Part shown: in pieces, positions 15,365 to 24,016 of the stretch
How the letters are laid out: every line of letters starts with the position of its first letter
Numbering within the stretch: the first letter of the stretch is position 1
Assembly (NCBI GenBank): GCA_002373325.1
Contig: DFKI01000060.1
Span: 1-32,773, forward strand
DNA: 32,773 nt
Origin: Treponema sp. UBA3649
GTDB lineage: Bacteria > Spirochaetota > Spirochaetia > Treponematales > Treponemataceae
Reading direction: 5' to 3'
Made by a program: the position numbers and the translations under genes
The notes under the pieces: generated by a model
The model's input: the letters and a program-made list of their open reading frames with translations, nothing else
What the model was told of the DNA's origin: nothing
Database searches by the model: none

Positions 15365-16525
15365 ATGAGCGAAAAATTTTTGCAGGGCAAAATCGGAGCT
15401 GCCACACTGCATTGCACGAACAATGAAAATACGGACGTGGATTCTTATGCAATCCACCAGATAAAAAATCTCCTGGACAACGAGGCATCCAGGGAAAGCA
15501 AAATCGAAATCATGCCGGACGTTCATCCGGGAAAAGTCTGCACGATAGGACTCACGATGACGGTCGGGAAAAGGGTCATCCCGGAGATTGTCGGAATTGA
15601 CATCGGGTGCGGTCTTTCGGTCGCAAGGTTAAAACTGGTGCGTCCCGAGTTTCAAAAGCTGGACACCGTAATCCGCGAGAGGGTTCCGTCTGGATTTGAA
15701 AAACGCAAGGAGATTCACAGGCGTTCAGGCGAAATTGATTTGACACATCTCCGCTGTTGGAGCAAACTCAGAAAAAACGACGACGGTTCCGCACGCGCGC
15801 TTCTCGGACTTGGGACTCTGGGAGGAGGAAATCATTTCATCGAAGTGGACAGGGACGATGAGAAAAACGCGTATCTCGTAATCCACTCGGGAAGCAGGCA
15901 CTTGGGTTGCGAGGTCTCGGATTTTTATTTGAAGGAGGGACACAAAATCTTGAAGGAACGCGGGGAGGACGTGCCCTTTGAGATGACTTACCTTGACGGA
16001 GATCTGATGGAAGATTACATCCACGACATCCGAATCGTACAGGATTTCGCGTCGCTCAACCGGAGCATAATGATTGACGAAATCTCGCGCGGAATGAAAT
16101 GGAAGATTGAGGACGAGTGGACCTGCTGCCACAACTACATTGATTTTTGTCCTGAGCTTGACCGCCGCATTTTGAGAAAGGGAGCGATATCCGCAAGAAA
16201 AGATGAGCGCGTGATCATCCCAATCAACATGCGAGACGGAGTGATTCTTGGAAAAGGAAGAGGAAACGGGCACTGGAATTATTCTGCGCCTCACGGTTCT
16301 GGAAGAATTCAAAAAAGGGAGGACATAAAAAAATCGCACACGGTCTCCGAGTTCAAATCTCAGATGAAGGGAATCTACTCAAGCTGCATCGGAAAATCAA
16401 CTTTGGACGAGGCACCCTTCGCATACCGCCCCATCTCAGAAATCCTTGAGTCCATTTCGGAGACTGTCTGCGTGGAAAAAATCATCAGGCCGGTCTACAA
16501 CTTCAAGGCGGGAGGGGAAGACTGA
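15365..16525 (+). CDS. rtcB: RtcB-family RNA 3'-phosphate ligase (RtcB2-like, linked to PrfH)
   Basis: RtcB joins RNA 2',3'-cyclic phosphate or 3'-phosphate ends to 5'-OH ends using GTP and Mn2+ via a guanylated histidine. The 386-residue protein has PDVHPGKVCTIG (51-62), the metal motif VGIDIGCG (D79, C82), GGGNHF (H157), HSGSRHLG (H174), HNYIDF (H256) and the guanylation site PHGSGR (H310). It is shorter than the RtcB linked to RtcA, and its stop overlaps the start of prfH, the layout of the RtcB2-PrfH pair. That pair is reported to rescue and repair ribosomes cut in 16S rRNA at the decoding centre. AAGGAG at 15355-15360 lies 4 nt before the ATG. Regulation by the upstream leader is suggested by its promoter and pairing segments. 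Confidence 0.93.
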   Translation: MSEKFLQGKIGAATLHCTNNENTDVDSYAIHQIKNLLDNEASRESKIEIMPDVHPGKVCTIGLTMTVGKRVIPEIVGIDIGCGLSVARLKLVRPEFQKLDTVIRERVPSGFEKRKEIHRRSGEIDLTHLRCWSKLRKNDDGSARALLGLGTLGGGNHFIEVDRDDEKNAYLVIHSGSRHLGCEVSDFYLKEGHKILKERGEDVPFEMTYLDGDLMEDYIHDIRIVQDFASLNRSIMIDEISRGMKWKIEDEWTCCHNYIDFCPELDRRILRKGAISARKDERVIIPINMRDGVILGKGRGNGHWNYSAPHGSGRIQKREDIKKSHTVSEFKSQMKGIYSSCIGKSTLDEAPFAYRPISEILESISETVCVEKIIRPVYNFKAGGED

Positions 16526-17184
16526 TGGAAGAAAAAATCATGATTCAAATTTCAAGCGGACGGGGACCTGCAGAATGTGAACTTGCCGTGGGACTTTTTA
16601 CGGAACACCTTTCAAAAAAATTTCCTGGAATGAAAATCATCAAAAGGCACAGGAGCGGAAACTGGGAAAAGATTTCGAAATCAAAGCTGAGGGAAAAATG
16701 TTTCAACTCGGTGATTGCGGAACTTGATTTGGAAAGCAGCGAGGATTTTTGCGGCTCCGTTTTGTGGATTTGCAAGAGTCCTTTCCGACCAAAGCACGGA
16801 AGAAAAAACTGGTTCATTGACGTGAGCAAGGTGGAAAATCTCACGAATGAAAAAATCTGCCTTGATGAAAAGGACATCCGCATGGAGCGCTTTCACAGTG
16901 GAGGAAACGGAGGACAAAACGTGAATAAGGTTGAGACCGGCGTTCGTCTGATTCACGTTCCCACAGGGATTTCTGTGACTGCGACGGAGGAAAGAAGCCA
17001 GCTCCTGAACCGCGAGATTGCGATGAGGAAACTGGAAGAAAGAATCCGGGGAAAAATCAAGGAGGAGAACTCAGGGCGTGAGAGCAAGAGATGGGAAAAA
17101 CACTGCGCGCTTGAGCGGGGAAATCCGGTCCTGGTTTATGAGGGAATTGAGTTTAAGGTGAAACTCGACATTCAGGCTATTTAG
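16525..17184 (+). CDS. prfH: Peptide chain release factor-like protein PrfH
   Basis: The 219-residue protein is a class I release-factor relative that keeps the peptidyl-tRNA hydrolysis domain with an intact GGQ (129-131, in HSGGNGGQNVNKVETGV) followed by VTATEERSQLLNR. It lacks the full stop-codon recognition module of RF1/RF2, and its length fits PrfH. PrfH is known to act on ribosomes damaged at the decoding centre, releasing the stalled peptide so that the partner RtcB can religate the rRNA. The ATG at 16525 overlaps the rtcB TGA stop (TGATG), so translation is coupled. The convergent mnmG gene ends about 60 bp downstream, and no clear terminator was found between them. Confidence 0.93.
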   Translation: MEEKIMIQISSGRGPAECELAVGLFTEHLSKKFPGMKIIKRHRSGNWEKISKSKLREKCFNSVIAELDLESSEDFCGSVLWICKSPFRPKHGRKNWFIDVSKVENLTNEKICLDEKDIRMERFHSGGNGGQNVNKVETGVRLIHVPTGISVTATEERSQLLNREIAMRKLEERIRGKIKEENSGRESKRWEKHCALERGNPVLVYEGIEFKVKLDIQAI

Positions 17185-17244
17185 TTTGATATAAAACCAA
17201 TTTCCACAGCGGCATTTTGTTTCTTATGCAAACACGCATTCCCA

Positions 17245-19317
17245 TCAATGCAAGTAAACCATGAGCAGCATTATGTCGCTGTTTCGGATTCCGCTGATTC
17301 TGGATGCCTGCCCCAAGGTGAGGGGACGGATTTTCTCAAGCTTTCCACGGCTTTCCGCGCTCAGGGCGACGACTTTTCCGTAATCGAAATTTGCGGGGAT
17401 TCGTGCGTTTTCCATCTTGTGCATTTTTGCGACGCGGGCATCCTGCTTTTCAATGTAGTAGCGGTACTTGAAATCTTCCTGCGCCAAAGTCCACTGCATG
17501 TCGGTGAAGCTGCCGGGATTTTCCGACGTGGGATGGGATGTGATGTAAGCGAGTGCCTCATCAACCGCGGCATATTTTTCATTCAGCAAATCAATCTGGG
17601 ACTGGGAGATTAGTCCGACGCGGAATCCCTTTTCACGGAGCCTTCTGTCGCATGTGTCGTGCCTCAGTTTCAGGCGGTACTCTGCACGTGCTGTGAACAT
17701 CCTGTACGGCTCCTTTGTTCCGAGCGTCACCAAATCATCAATCAGAACACCGATGTATGCCTCGTCCCTTCCCAAAATCAGAGGCTCGTATTCCGGAATC
17801 TCGTGGACTTTATCAAATCCGTTTTCCTTCGAGAATGAAATCAATTTTTCGGAAAGTCTCTCTGTCTCCCTCTCGGAGATTGCGGCGAAATCTTTAAGCT
17901 CATCCTTTGTAAAACGCGGCTTGGGCTGGAACTTTCCGGCTTCCATTGACGAAGGACTTGCGCCCAAACTTGAGTCAGAGTCGCAAAGAGGTCCGCAGAT
18001 TTTTTTGTGCTCCCTCGCGTAAAGCCCCGCGTTGATTCCGGCGACCAATCCCTGACCGGCAGCCTCCTCGTAGCCCGACGTTCCGTTAATCTGTCCCGCG
18101 TTGAAAAGTCCCGCGACTCTTTTTGTCTCAAGGCTCGGGAAAAGCTGGGTCGGCTCCACGTAATCATATTCAACCGCATATCCCGGACGGCTTACGGTAC
18201 AGTTCTCGAATCCGCCCATCGTGCGTAAAAAAACGTCCTGCACTTCCTCGGGCAAAGATGACGAAAGTCCGTTTAAATAAATCTCGTCGGTCTCAAGTCC
18301 CTCGGGCTCAACAAAAAGCTGGTGCCTCTCGCGCTCGGGAAAACGCATCACCTTGTCTTCAATGGAAGGACAATAACGCGGCCCCACTCCGCTGATTTTT
18401 CCAGAGTAAAGTGGCGAGCGTCCAATGTTCTCGCGGATGATTTTGTGCGTCTCTGAGTTCGTGTAGACCATGTGGCAGGGAACCATCGGGCGGTCCACTT
18501 TTTCGTCGTCAAAGCTGAACGGAATCACATCTTTGTCGCCGTCCTGAATCTCGAGCCTTGAAAAATCAACCGTGTGCCGGAGGATTCTTGGAGGAGTTCC
18601 TGTTTTAAGTCGGCCAGTCGTAAATCCAAGTCGATTCAAACTTTCTGTCAAACCGAACGCACCCTGCTCACCAAGGCGGCCACAAGGAGCGTCGTACTCA
18701 CCTATAAAAATGCGTCCTCCCAAAAAAGTTCCCGTCGTCAGAACAACCGAGCGAACTGGAATCACCCTGCCCCTTTCCGTCACCACGCCGATGACCTTTT
18801 GCCTCATTCCGCTTTTTGCAGCCTTCGTCGCATATTCATAATTTACAGAGCCGCGTTTTTCACCCGGGATGCTTCCGTAATCCGCCGCTGAGTCACTTGA
18901 TTCAGGAAGAGGAGTTGATGAGGCGACAGTGAGAATGTCAACCGCAGTGTCCATCAATGTGGAAAGATTTTCGGTGGTCTCAAGTTTTTTTCGTGCGAGC
19001 TGAGAGTAAGTGATTTTATCTGCCTGGGATCTCGGTGCCTGAACTGCGGGACCACGGCTTCTGTTGAGCAATCGGAACTGAATCATGGAACGGTCAATCA
19101 GTTTTCCCATCTCACCGCCAAGCGCGTCAATCTCACGCACGATGTTTCCCTTCGCAATTCCGCCGATGGAAGGATTGCAGCTCATGCGTCCGATTGAGTC
19201 CACGGTCTGAGTAATGAGCACGGTCTTAAGTCCCATGCGCGCACATGCAAGGGATGCCTCTATTCCAGCGTGGCCGCCACCAACCACCGCCACATCAAAT
19301 GAATCGTAAAATGACAT
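17245..19317 (-). CDS. mnmG: tRNA uridine-5-carboxymethylaminomethyl modification enzyme MnmG (GidA)
   Basis: With MnmE, this FAD- and NADH-dependent protein installs the cmnm5 group on the wobble uridine of several tRNAs. Visible motifs are VVGGGHAGIEA (FAD site, 11-21), MSCNPSIGGIAKG (45-57), GYEEAAGQGLVAGINAGLYA, and the C-terminal SRISGIRNSDIMLLMVYL. At 690 residues it is about 60 longer than the usual form, with a low-complexity insertion near 131-172 (SSTPLPESSDSAADYG...) and another Ser-rich stretch around 435-470 (CDSDSSLGASPSSMEAG). The ATG at 19317 starts MSFYDSFDVAVVGGG, as expected. No Shine-Dalgarno is present, and the promoter -10 ends 6 nt before the ATG, predicting a leaderless mRNA. 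MnmE is not in the window. Confidence 0.95.
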   Translation of the reverse strand: MSFYDSFDVAVVGGGHAGIEASLACARMGLKTVLITQTVDSIGRMSCNPSIGGIAKGNIVREIDALGGEMGKLIDRSMIQFRLLNRSRGPAVQAPRSQADKITYSQLARKKLETTENLSTLMDTAVDILTVASSTPLPESSDSAADYGSIPGEKRGSVNYEYATKAAKSGMRQKVIGVVTERGRVIPVRSVVLTTGTFLGGRIFIGEYDAPCGRLGEQGAFGLTESLNRLGFTTGRLKTGTPPRILRHTVDFSRLEIQDGDKDVIPFSFDDEKVDRPMVPCHMVYTNSETHKIIRENIGRSPLYSGKISGVGPRYCPSIEDKVMRFPERERHQLFVEPEGLETDEIYLNGLSSSLPEEVQDVFLRTMGGFENCTVSRPGYAVEYDYVEPTQLFPSLETKRVAGLFNAGQINGTSGYEEAAGQGLVAGINAGLYAREHKKICGPLCDSDSSLGASPSSMEAGKFQPKPRFTKDELKDFAAISERETERLSEKLISFSKENGFDKVHEIPEYEPLILGRDEAYIGVLIDDLVTLGTKEPYRMFTARAEYRLKLRHDTCDRRLREKGFRVGLISQSQIDLLNEKYAAVDEALAYITSHPTSENPGSFTDMQWTLAQEDFKYRYYIEKQDARVAKMHKMENARIPANFDYGKVVALSAESRGKLEKIRPLTLGQASRISGIRNSDIMLLMVYLH

Positions 19318-19323
19318 GGGATG

Positions 19324-19352
19324 ATTGTAGCAAATTTTTTCATTTTGTACAA
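19324..19352 (-). promoter_or_regulatory. mnmG promoter predicting a leaderless mRNA
   Basis: On the minus strand TTGTAC (plus 19347-19352), 17 bp, TACAAT (19324-19329), then exactly 6 nt to the ATG of mnmG. The usual +1 falls on the A of the start codon, and nothing resembling a ribosome binding site lies between. Confidence 0.55.
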
Positions 19353-19379
19353 CGTGGGGAACGCTGGAAAAAAGAAGTC

Positions 19380-19973
19380 CTATTTCACGTAACCGATGTC
19401 CTCAAGGAATTTCTGACGGCTCTCCAAAAGCGAAATCAGCTCCTGATACATCGTGTAGTCCACATAGATTGCCATTGGAAGTATGTAGTACTCAGTCTCA
19501 TCACAAGTCCTCTTGATGAAATCCGGGGCAGTCACAAATCCAAGCTCAATCATGTTTGAGATTCTGTCCGCGCATTTTAAAATCTTCGCCTTGGGGCTTC
19601 CATTAGTTATAATCCGCTTCAGAAAATCTCCCTTTGACTCGCCTTGTCTTTTTGTGACCTCGAGCACAAGATCAAGAACTTCCTTTCCGTCCTCGTCGCA
19701 GTTGAGAATGAGGTTCTGGTCGAAATCCGGCAGGTCCTCAATCACATCGTGAACCACACTCGCCTTCAGAAGAACCGGATCAATGTAATTGTAGTCAATC
19801 AAAATGCTCAGAGTCTGAATCTGATGGCGGAACATATTCCCCCCAGAACGTCGGTTCTTTTTTATGAGGCCAGTACTGAGCTGAATGTATGGGGCAAGCT
19901 TTATATTACTCAAAATTTCCATATTCTGTCTGGTCATCTGATCAGACTTTTCCGTTCGCATTTCGTAGGACAT
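19380..19973 (-). CDS. Small RelA/SpoT-like HD hydrolase (putative alarmone or nucleotide pyrophosphohydrolase)
   Basis: The 197-residue protein matches the HD hydrolase half of RelA/SpoT enzymes. MFRHQIQTL (H50), VVHDVIED (H75, D76, E79, D80), DEDGKEVLDLVLEVTKRQ and KILKCADRISNM (D136, N140) align with the H..HDxxED..D metal site and the 'LVxGVTK' and 'IKLADRLHNM' boxes. No synthetase or TGS/ACT domain follows, so it resembles small alarmone hydrolases, which cleave (p)ppGpp with Mn2+. The substrate is inferred. AGGAG lies 6 nt before the ATG at 19973. The gene is 62 bp upstream of mnmG on the same strand, but mnmG has its own promoter. Predicted promoter at 20141-20169, giving a leader of about 160 nt. 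Confidence 0.78.
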   Translation of the reverse strand: MSYEMRTEKSDQMTRQNMEILSNIKLAPYIQLSTGLIKKNRRSGGNMFRHQIQTLSILIDYNYIDPVLLKASVVHDVIEDLPDFDQNLILNCDEDGKEVLDLVLEVTKRQGESKGDFLKRIITNGSPKAKILKCADRISNMIELGFVTAPDFIKRTCDETEYYILPMAIYVDYTMYQELISLLESRQKFLEDIGYVK

Positions 19974-20140
19974 TTTCTACTCCTCTCATTAGCAGGGGCG
20001 ATACAAGCCTTCATCCAAAAATTTTACGGGCTTGAATTTTCAGTCAACAAACTACAGAATCTCACAACAGACGTGCCAGGAGATTCCCCACACAAAGGAT
20101 ATGAAACCGGATTTTATAGGATTTTTTATGACGTAACTAA

Positions 20141-20169
20141 CTTTTAATATATCTAAAAAAAATTGTCAA
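20141..20169 (-). promoter_or_regulatory. Possible promoter for the HD hydrolase gene
   Basis: On the minus strand a perfect TTGACA (plus 20164-20169), 17 bp, then TAAAAG (20141-20146, a 4 of 6 match). It would give a leader of about 160 nt before the gene. Confidence 0.35.
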
Positions 20170-20292
20170 TATGACTTGCAAAAAAAATTCAAAAATTCTG
20201 ATTGATCCGGATTCAGAAAAAAAAATGCGATGAATTTTTTTCGGGGAAAAGCAAACAAATCACTCATTGCATAAGGAGACACGTTCCAGTCC

Positions 20293-20321
20293 TTGCTTCA
20301 AATTTGTGTATGGATTATAAT
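20293..20321 (+). promoter_or_regulatory. Promoter of the DUF2157-type gene predicting a leaderless mRNA
   Basis: TTGCTT (20293-20298), 17 bp, and a perfect TATAAT (20316-20321). Exactly 6 nt follow before the ATG at 20328, and no Shine-Dalgarno is present. The geometry is identical to that of pepF and mnmG. Confidence 0.55.
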
Positions 20322-20327
20322 TGATTT

Positions 20328-22658
20328 ATGGAAAACGAAAATTACAGATGGCTCATGAGAAAGATTCCGGAGCTTGCAGAGAAAAAAATACTCGACCCGA
20401 AGTCAGCGGAAAATCTCACAGTTTATTGCTGCGATATGATAAACGCGGAGAACGGGCTGATTCAAAATCCTGATTCCAAAGTTGATTCAAAAAAATCCGT
20501 GGAAAATCAACGAAAAAAAATCAACTGGGTTCCAGTCATCCTGATGATTGCTTCCTGCGTGCTCGTCGTTGGAGGACTCATCTCACTGATTGCGTACAAC
20601 TGGGCGTTCATCAGCAGGACGACAAAAATCATCTGCGCCATTTTAATGCTACTAGGGATTCAAGCGGCTGTCCTCATTTTTAAATTCAAGGGCAAGATGG
20701 AAAAAGCGTCGGTCCGTGAAAGTCTCGGGCTCGGATGGGCACTTTTGTTCGGTGCGGTAATCGCATTCATCTCACAAACACTGCGACTTCCATCAGACAC
20801 AAGCTCTTTTATCGCGCTCTGGGCAGTCTCGTCGATTTTAGTTTTATATCCAACCAAATCAGATTCCGTCTTTTTTCTCACCCTGATTCTCGGAACCGCA
20901 TTCATCGCATCGACGAAACACTACGAGGATTCCTCATCGCTTATCTACCTTATTTTCGCCGCATTGGTTCCCTACCCGATGATTCAAAAAAAACAGTCGT
21001 TGAAATGGATTCTCGTAGTTTACGCGGTTTCCATGCTGGGATTCTGCCTTGACAAAACACTCCCCGGACTTTGGATTGTCGCGTACTCTTCCCTGCTCTC
21101 AATTTTCGCCATGTCAAAAATCAAAAACACAAGCAGGATTTTTTCATCAGCCCTGCTCGTTCTTCTCGTCCTTTTGTGCAAAGATTATTTCTGGGAAAAC
21201 ATCGGATGGCAGTACGTCCGCTCAGGTCCCTCCCATCACACCGACGGATTTTTTCTCGACATAATTCTCACCTGCGCTTTGTTTTTCTCAAGCATCACCA
21301 TTTCCGTATTCAGAACTCTGTTCAAAAAAGAAAGGGACGGACGAAATTTTATCGCGCTCATTCCGCTCATCATCTCGGCACTCTATGTGATTTATTCAGT
21401 CTTTGACGTTGAGGTCAGCTCCTCCGCACTTGCATCCTCCATCCTGATTCTCATGGGATTTGTCATCACAGCGTCGCTCGCCTTCCTGAAAAAAGAATCG
21501 TGGTACATAGCGCCTCTTGTCTCTATTCCAATTCAATTCGTCATCGCGGATTTTTATAATCCCCTTGCATTCGCTTTCTGTTATCTGCTTTTCATAAGCG
21601 CCATAATTATAATGCGTCAAAAAAGATTTAAAATCCAGGACAGGCCTCTCACATTCACATTTTGCAGGATTTGCTCGTTGGCTCTGTTTTTCCTGCTCAC
21701 ACTCTACGAGCTTTTCCTGGGGTGGCATGACCGGACGATTTCATCCATCATTTTATATGCGCTTGTAACCATTCTCTCCATGCTCATTTTGATTTTATCC
21801 TCCGACAGAAAAAGAATCCCTGCCATTTTAGACCTGCTGATTTTTCCAATCCTCGGGCTGATTATTTCCATTCTTGTCACATCAAAAACGGATCACTTCT
21901 TTCACTGGACAACGGAAATCATTTTGATTGCCATGTCGCTTCTGGGATTTCACTCGCTTCTCATAAAAAACAGGGGAAGCATGTCTCCATACATTTTCGC
22001 AAGTCTTATTCTCCTCCTGATTCCGCTCTCACTCAACAAATACGCATCTTTCGAAGGCATTCTATTAATCATAATTTCAGTGGGCGCGTGGTTCATGGCT
22101 CTCTACGGATTTCATGGAAACAAAGCGATGGGATTTTTTTCGGTGATTATATCCTCCGCAGCTCTTTTCTGCACGGCATATCTGAAACCTGACTTTGATT
22201 TTGTATTCTTTGAATCACGGACTTCCATCATGGGCATCGTCGCATTCATCACTCCACTTTTAATGTTCATAGCATCAGGATTTCTTATCTTCAGGGATTC
22301 CGTAAAAAACAAAAGATGGATTAACCCGGTGATTTTCATTCATCCGCTTTTGATTTACACCGTGCTGCTCGTTCCGCCCCTCACCCATGGAAATTCCAAA
22401 AACGTAATCGGCTCAATCTGCTTCGCCCTCCTGATTTTGTCCTGCGTCTATTATCTTGTAAAGGCATCTTATTTTTCATCTCTCGCAATGGCAAATTGCG
22501 CGGCCATTTTTTTGGGAATCGCCGTCATGGTAAAATTCTTCGCGGAGGATTACGGACTGATTGCGAAGGGACTCTTATTCATCGCTCTCGGTGCCGGGGT
22601 CTTCATCATCAATATTTTCCTTCAAAAGAAAAACAAGGAGAAGCAAAATGAAAAATAA
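20328..22658 (+). CDS. Large polytopic membrane protein, DUF2157 type
   Basis: The 776-residue protein has a cytoplasmic N-terminus of about 65 residues (WLMRKIPELAEKKILD..., a helical segment as in DUF2157 proteins) followed by more than 20 predicted membrane segments to the C-terminus. The first membrane block (VPVILMIASCVLVVGGLISLIAYNW...) with GLGWALLFGAVIAFISQT is characteristic of DUF2157. The length is about twice that of a typical DUF2157 protein, so the C-terminal half may correspond to the DUF4401-like protein usually encoded next to it. The following gene encodes a GDYXXLXY-type protein, the normal third partner, which supports the assignment. Function is unknown for the family; a membrane role is all that can be said. 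Start chosen at 20328 from the promoter geometry. Confidence 0.8.
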   Translation: MENENYRWLMRKIPELAEKKILDPKSAENLTVYCCDMINAENGLIQNPDSKVDSKKSVENQRKKINWVPVILMIASCVLVVGGLISLIAYNWAFISRTTKIICAILMLLGIQAAVLIFKFKGKMEKASVRESLGLGWALLFGAVIAFISQTLRLPSDTSSFIALWAVSSILVLYPTKSDSVFFLTLILGTAFIASTKHYEDSSSLIYLIFAALVPYPMIQKKQSLKWILVVYAVSMLGFCLDKTLPGLWIVAYSSLLSIFAMSKIKNTSRIFSSALLVLLVLLCKDYFWENIGWQYVRSGPSHHTDGFFLDIILTCALFFSSITISVFRTLFKKERDGRNFIALIPLIISALYVIYSVFDVEVSSSALASSILILMGFVITASLAFLKKESWYIAPLVSIPIQFVIADFYNPLAFAFCYLLFISAIIIMRQKRFKIQDRPLTFTFCRICSLALFFLLTLYELFLGWHDRTISSIILYALVTILSMLILILSSDRKRIPAILDLLIFPILGLIISILVTSKTDHFFHWTTEIILIAMSLLGFHSLLIKNRGSMSPYIFASLILLLIPLSLNKYASFEGILLIIISVGAWFMALYGFHGNKAMGFFSVIISSAALFCTAYLKPDFDFVFFESRTSIMGIVAFITPLLMFIASGFLIFRDSVKNKRWINPVIFIHPLLIYTVLLVPPLTHGNSKNVIGSICFALLILSCVYYLVKASYFSSLAMANCAAIFLGIAVMVKFFAEDYGLIAKGLLFIALGAGVFIINIFLQKKNKEKQNEK

Positions 22659-23250
22659 ATTTTTGAAAAAAACATTCTCTCTTTTCGCCATCGCAATTCT
22701 TTTTCAGGTCGGAGCCGTCATCCTGATTTTATTCCGGTCAAGCGCGATTAAAAACACATCAGAAAAATCAGGACGGACAGCATCATTCAAATGCGAGATG
22801 AGAGATCCTTACAATCCGTTCAAAGGCCGTTATGTCCGGCTGACACTCAGTGAATCAACGAAAGATTTTTCCGAACTCGACTCACAAAGTCTTGAAGTAA
22901 AAGAAATTGGAAGAGGCACACCTGTTGTGTTCTGTCTTCTGAAAAAAAATTCGGACGGACTTTGCACAATCTCGGGACTGAGAGCAAACGAGCCGGATGC
23001 CTCCACGCTTTTTGTCAGGGCAAGATTGATTTACGCAAACTCAAGGGTCTCGCTTGAATTTCCATTCTCAGAATATTACATGCAGGAAAACTACGCGCGA
23101 AAGGTTGATTCGCTGGGATCCTCATTTTATGAGCTGAACCCACAGATTGAAGTTTACATAGACCATCACGGCAACTGCATTCAAAAGGACCTGAAAATCA
23201 GAGGCGGCATGAGAATAGAAGATTACATCAAATCGATTTTGCAGCGATGA
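22648..23250 (+). CDS. GDYXXLXY-type membrane-anchored protein
   Basis: The 200-residue protein has one N-terminal membrane segment (about 8-30, KTFSLFAIAILFQVGAVILILF) and an extracytoplasmic domain. The segment DPYNPFKGRYVRLTLS corresponds to the signature that names the GDYXXLXY family (normally DP..PF.GDY..L.Y); here the Asp is Arg and the last Tyr is replaced, so it is a variant. The ATG at 22648 overlaps the previous gene by 11 bp and has AAGGAG 7 nt upstream, arguing for coupled translation. The pair probably forms a membrane complex of unknown function. It ends 13 bp from the convergent ABC transporter operon, with no obvious terminator. Confidence 0.75.
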   Translation: MKNKFLKKTFSLFAIAILFQVGAVILILFRSSAIKNTSEKSGRTASFKCEMRDPYNPFKGRYVRLTLSESTKDFSELDSQSLEVKEIGRGTPVVFCLLKKNSDGLCTISGLRANEPDASTLFVRARLIYANSRVSLEFPFSEYYMQENYARKVDSLGSSFYELNPQIEVYIDHHGNCIQKDLKIRGGMRIEDYIKSILQR

Positions 23251-23263
23251 ATACACTCTTGAG

Positions 23264-24016
23264 TCAGTTTCTAACCTTGTCGAACCTGAATGCATCAAGG
23301 AATCTCTTCGCGCGCTCGGTCTTCGGATTCGTGAAAAAATCATCCGGGGAAGATTCCTCCACGATGTTTCCCTCGTCAATGAAAACGATGCGGTCTGCGA
23401 CGGCTCTGGCGAATTCCATCTGGTGAGTCACAATCAGCATGGTGGCTCCGCTTTTCGCAAGGTCAATCATCACGTCAAGAACCTCGCGCACCATCTCAGG
23501 GTCAAGGGCAGCCGTCACCTCGTCAAAAAGCATAATCTCAGGATGCATACACAAAGCACGGACAATCGCAACTCTCTGCTTCTGTCCGCCGGATAGGGTA
23601 CGGGGGTATACGTTGGCCTTATCCTCAAGCCCCACCCTCTTGAGCAATTCCATGGCTTCTTTTTCCACTTCCGCCTTGTCGCGTTTCTGAGCCTTTGTGG
23701 GACCAATCAAAATATTTTTCATTACGGTCATGTGTGGGAAAAGATCGTAGCTCTGGAAGACCATCCCGATTTTCTGCCTGACCAGGTGCATGTCTTTTTT
23801 CAGTCCGCTGATTTTATTTCCGTCAAGCAAAATCTCCCCGTCCTCAATCAGCTCAAGTCCGTTGATGCATCTGAGCAACGTGCTTTTTCCGCAACCCGAG
23901 GGACCGAGAATCACGACGACCTCGCCCTTCTGAACATCAAGGGACACACCGTTCAAAATGTATTCGCCGTCAGCTCCATACCGCTTCTTCACGTTCTTCA
24001 CTTCAAGCAACGCCAT
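23264..24016 (-). CDS. Amino-acid ABC transporter ATP-binding protein
   Basis: This 250-residue cytoplasmic ATPase powers import through the two permeases upstream. The motifs are complete: Walker A GPSGCGKST (38-46), Q-loop VFQSYDLFPHMTV (87-97), signature LSGGQKQR (141-148), Walker B IMLFDE (161-166) with a slightly unusual VTAALDPE where most relatives have PTSALDPE, and a switch histidine in IVTHQMEFA. It resembles GlnQ/ArtP-type proteins. Two adjacent ATGs exist; the second (24016) is 6 nt from GGGAGG while the first is only 3 nt away, so I use the second. The upstream permease stop overlaps this start (ATGATG/TGA), so the genes are translationally coupled. Confidence 0.93.
   Translation of the reverse strand: MALLEVKNVKKRYGADGEYILNGVSLDVQKGEVVVILGPSGCGKSTLLRCINGLELIEDGEILLDGNKISGLKKDMHLVRQKIGMVFQSYDLFPHMTVMKNILIGPTKAQKRDKAEVEKEAMELLKRVGLEDKANVYPRTLSGGQKQRVAIVRALCMHPEIMLFDEVTAALDPEMVREVLDVMIDLAKSGATMLIVTHQMEFARAVADRIVFIDEGNIVEESSPDDFFTNPKTERAKRFLDAFRFDKVRN

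Larger units (their letters stand above)
19974..20327. other. Divergent intergenic region (about 354 bp)
   Basis: AT-rich gap between the HD hydrolase and the DUF2157-type gene. I see two divergent promoter candidates (20141-20169 minus, 20293-20321 plus) and a stray TAAGGAG near 20273 without a start codon after it. No convincing ORF, RNA gene or repeat was found. The long leader of the HD gene (19974 to about 20134) could hold a structured element, but I recognise none. Confidence 0.5.

Noticed and set aside
19644..20147. 167-residue plus-strand ORF antisense to the HD hydrolase gene
   Set aside because: The minus-strand frame has the full HD motif set and a Shine-Dalgarno; the plus-strand frame has neither.
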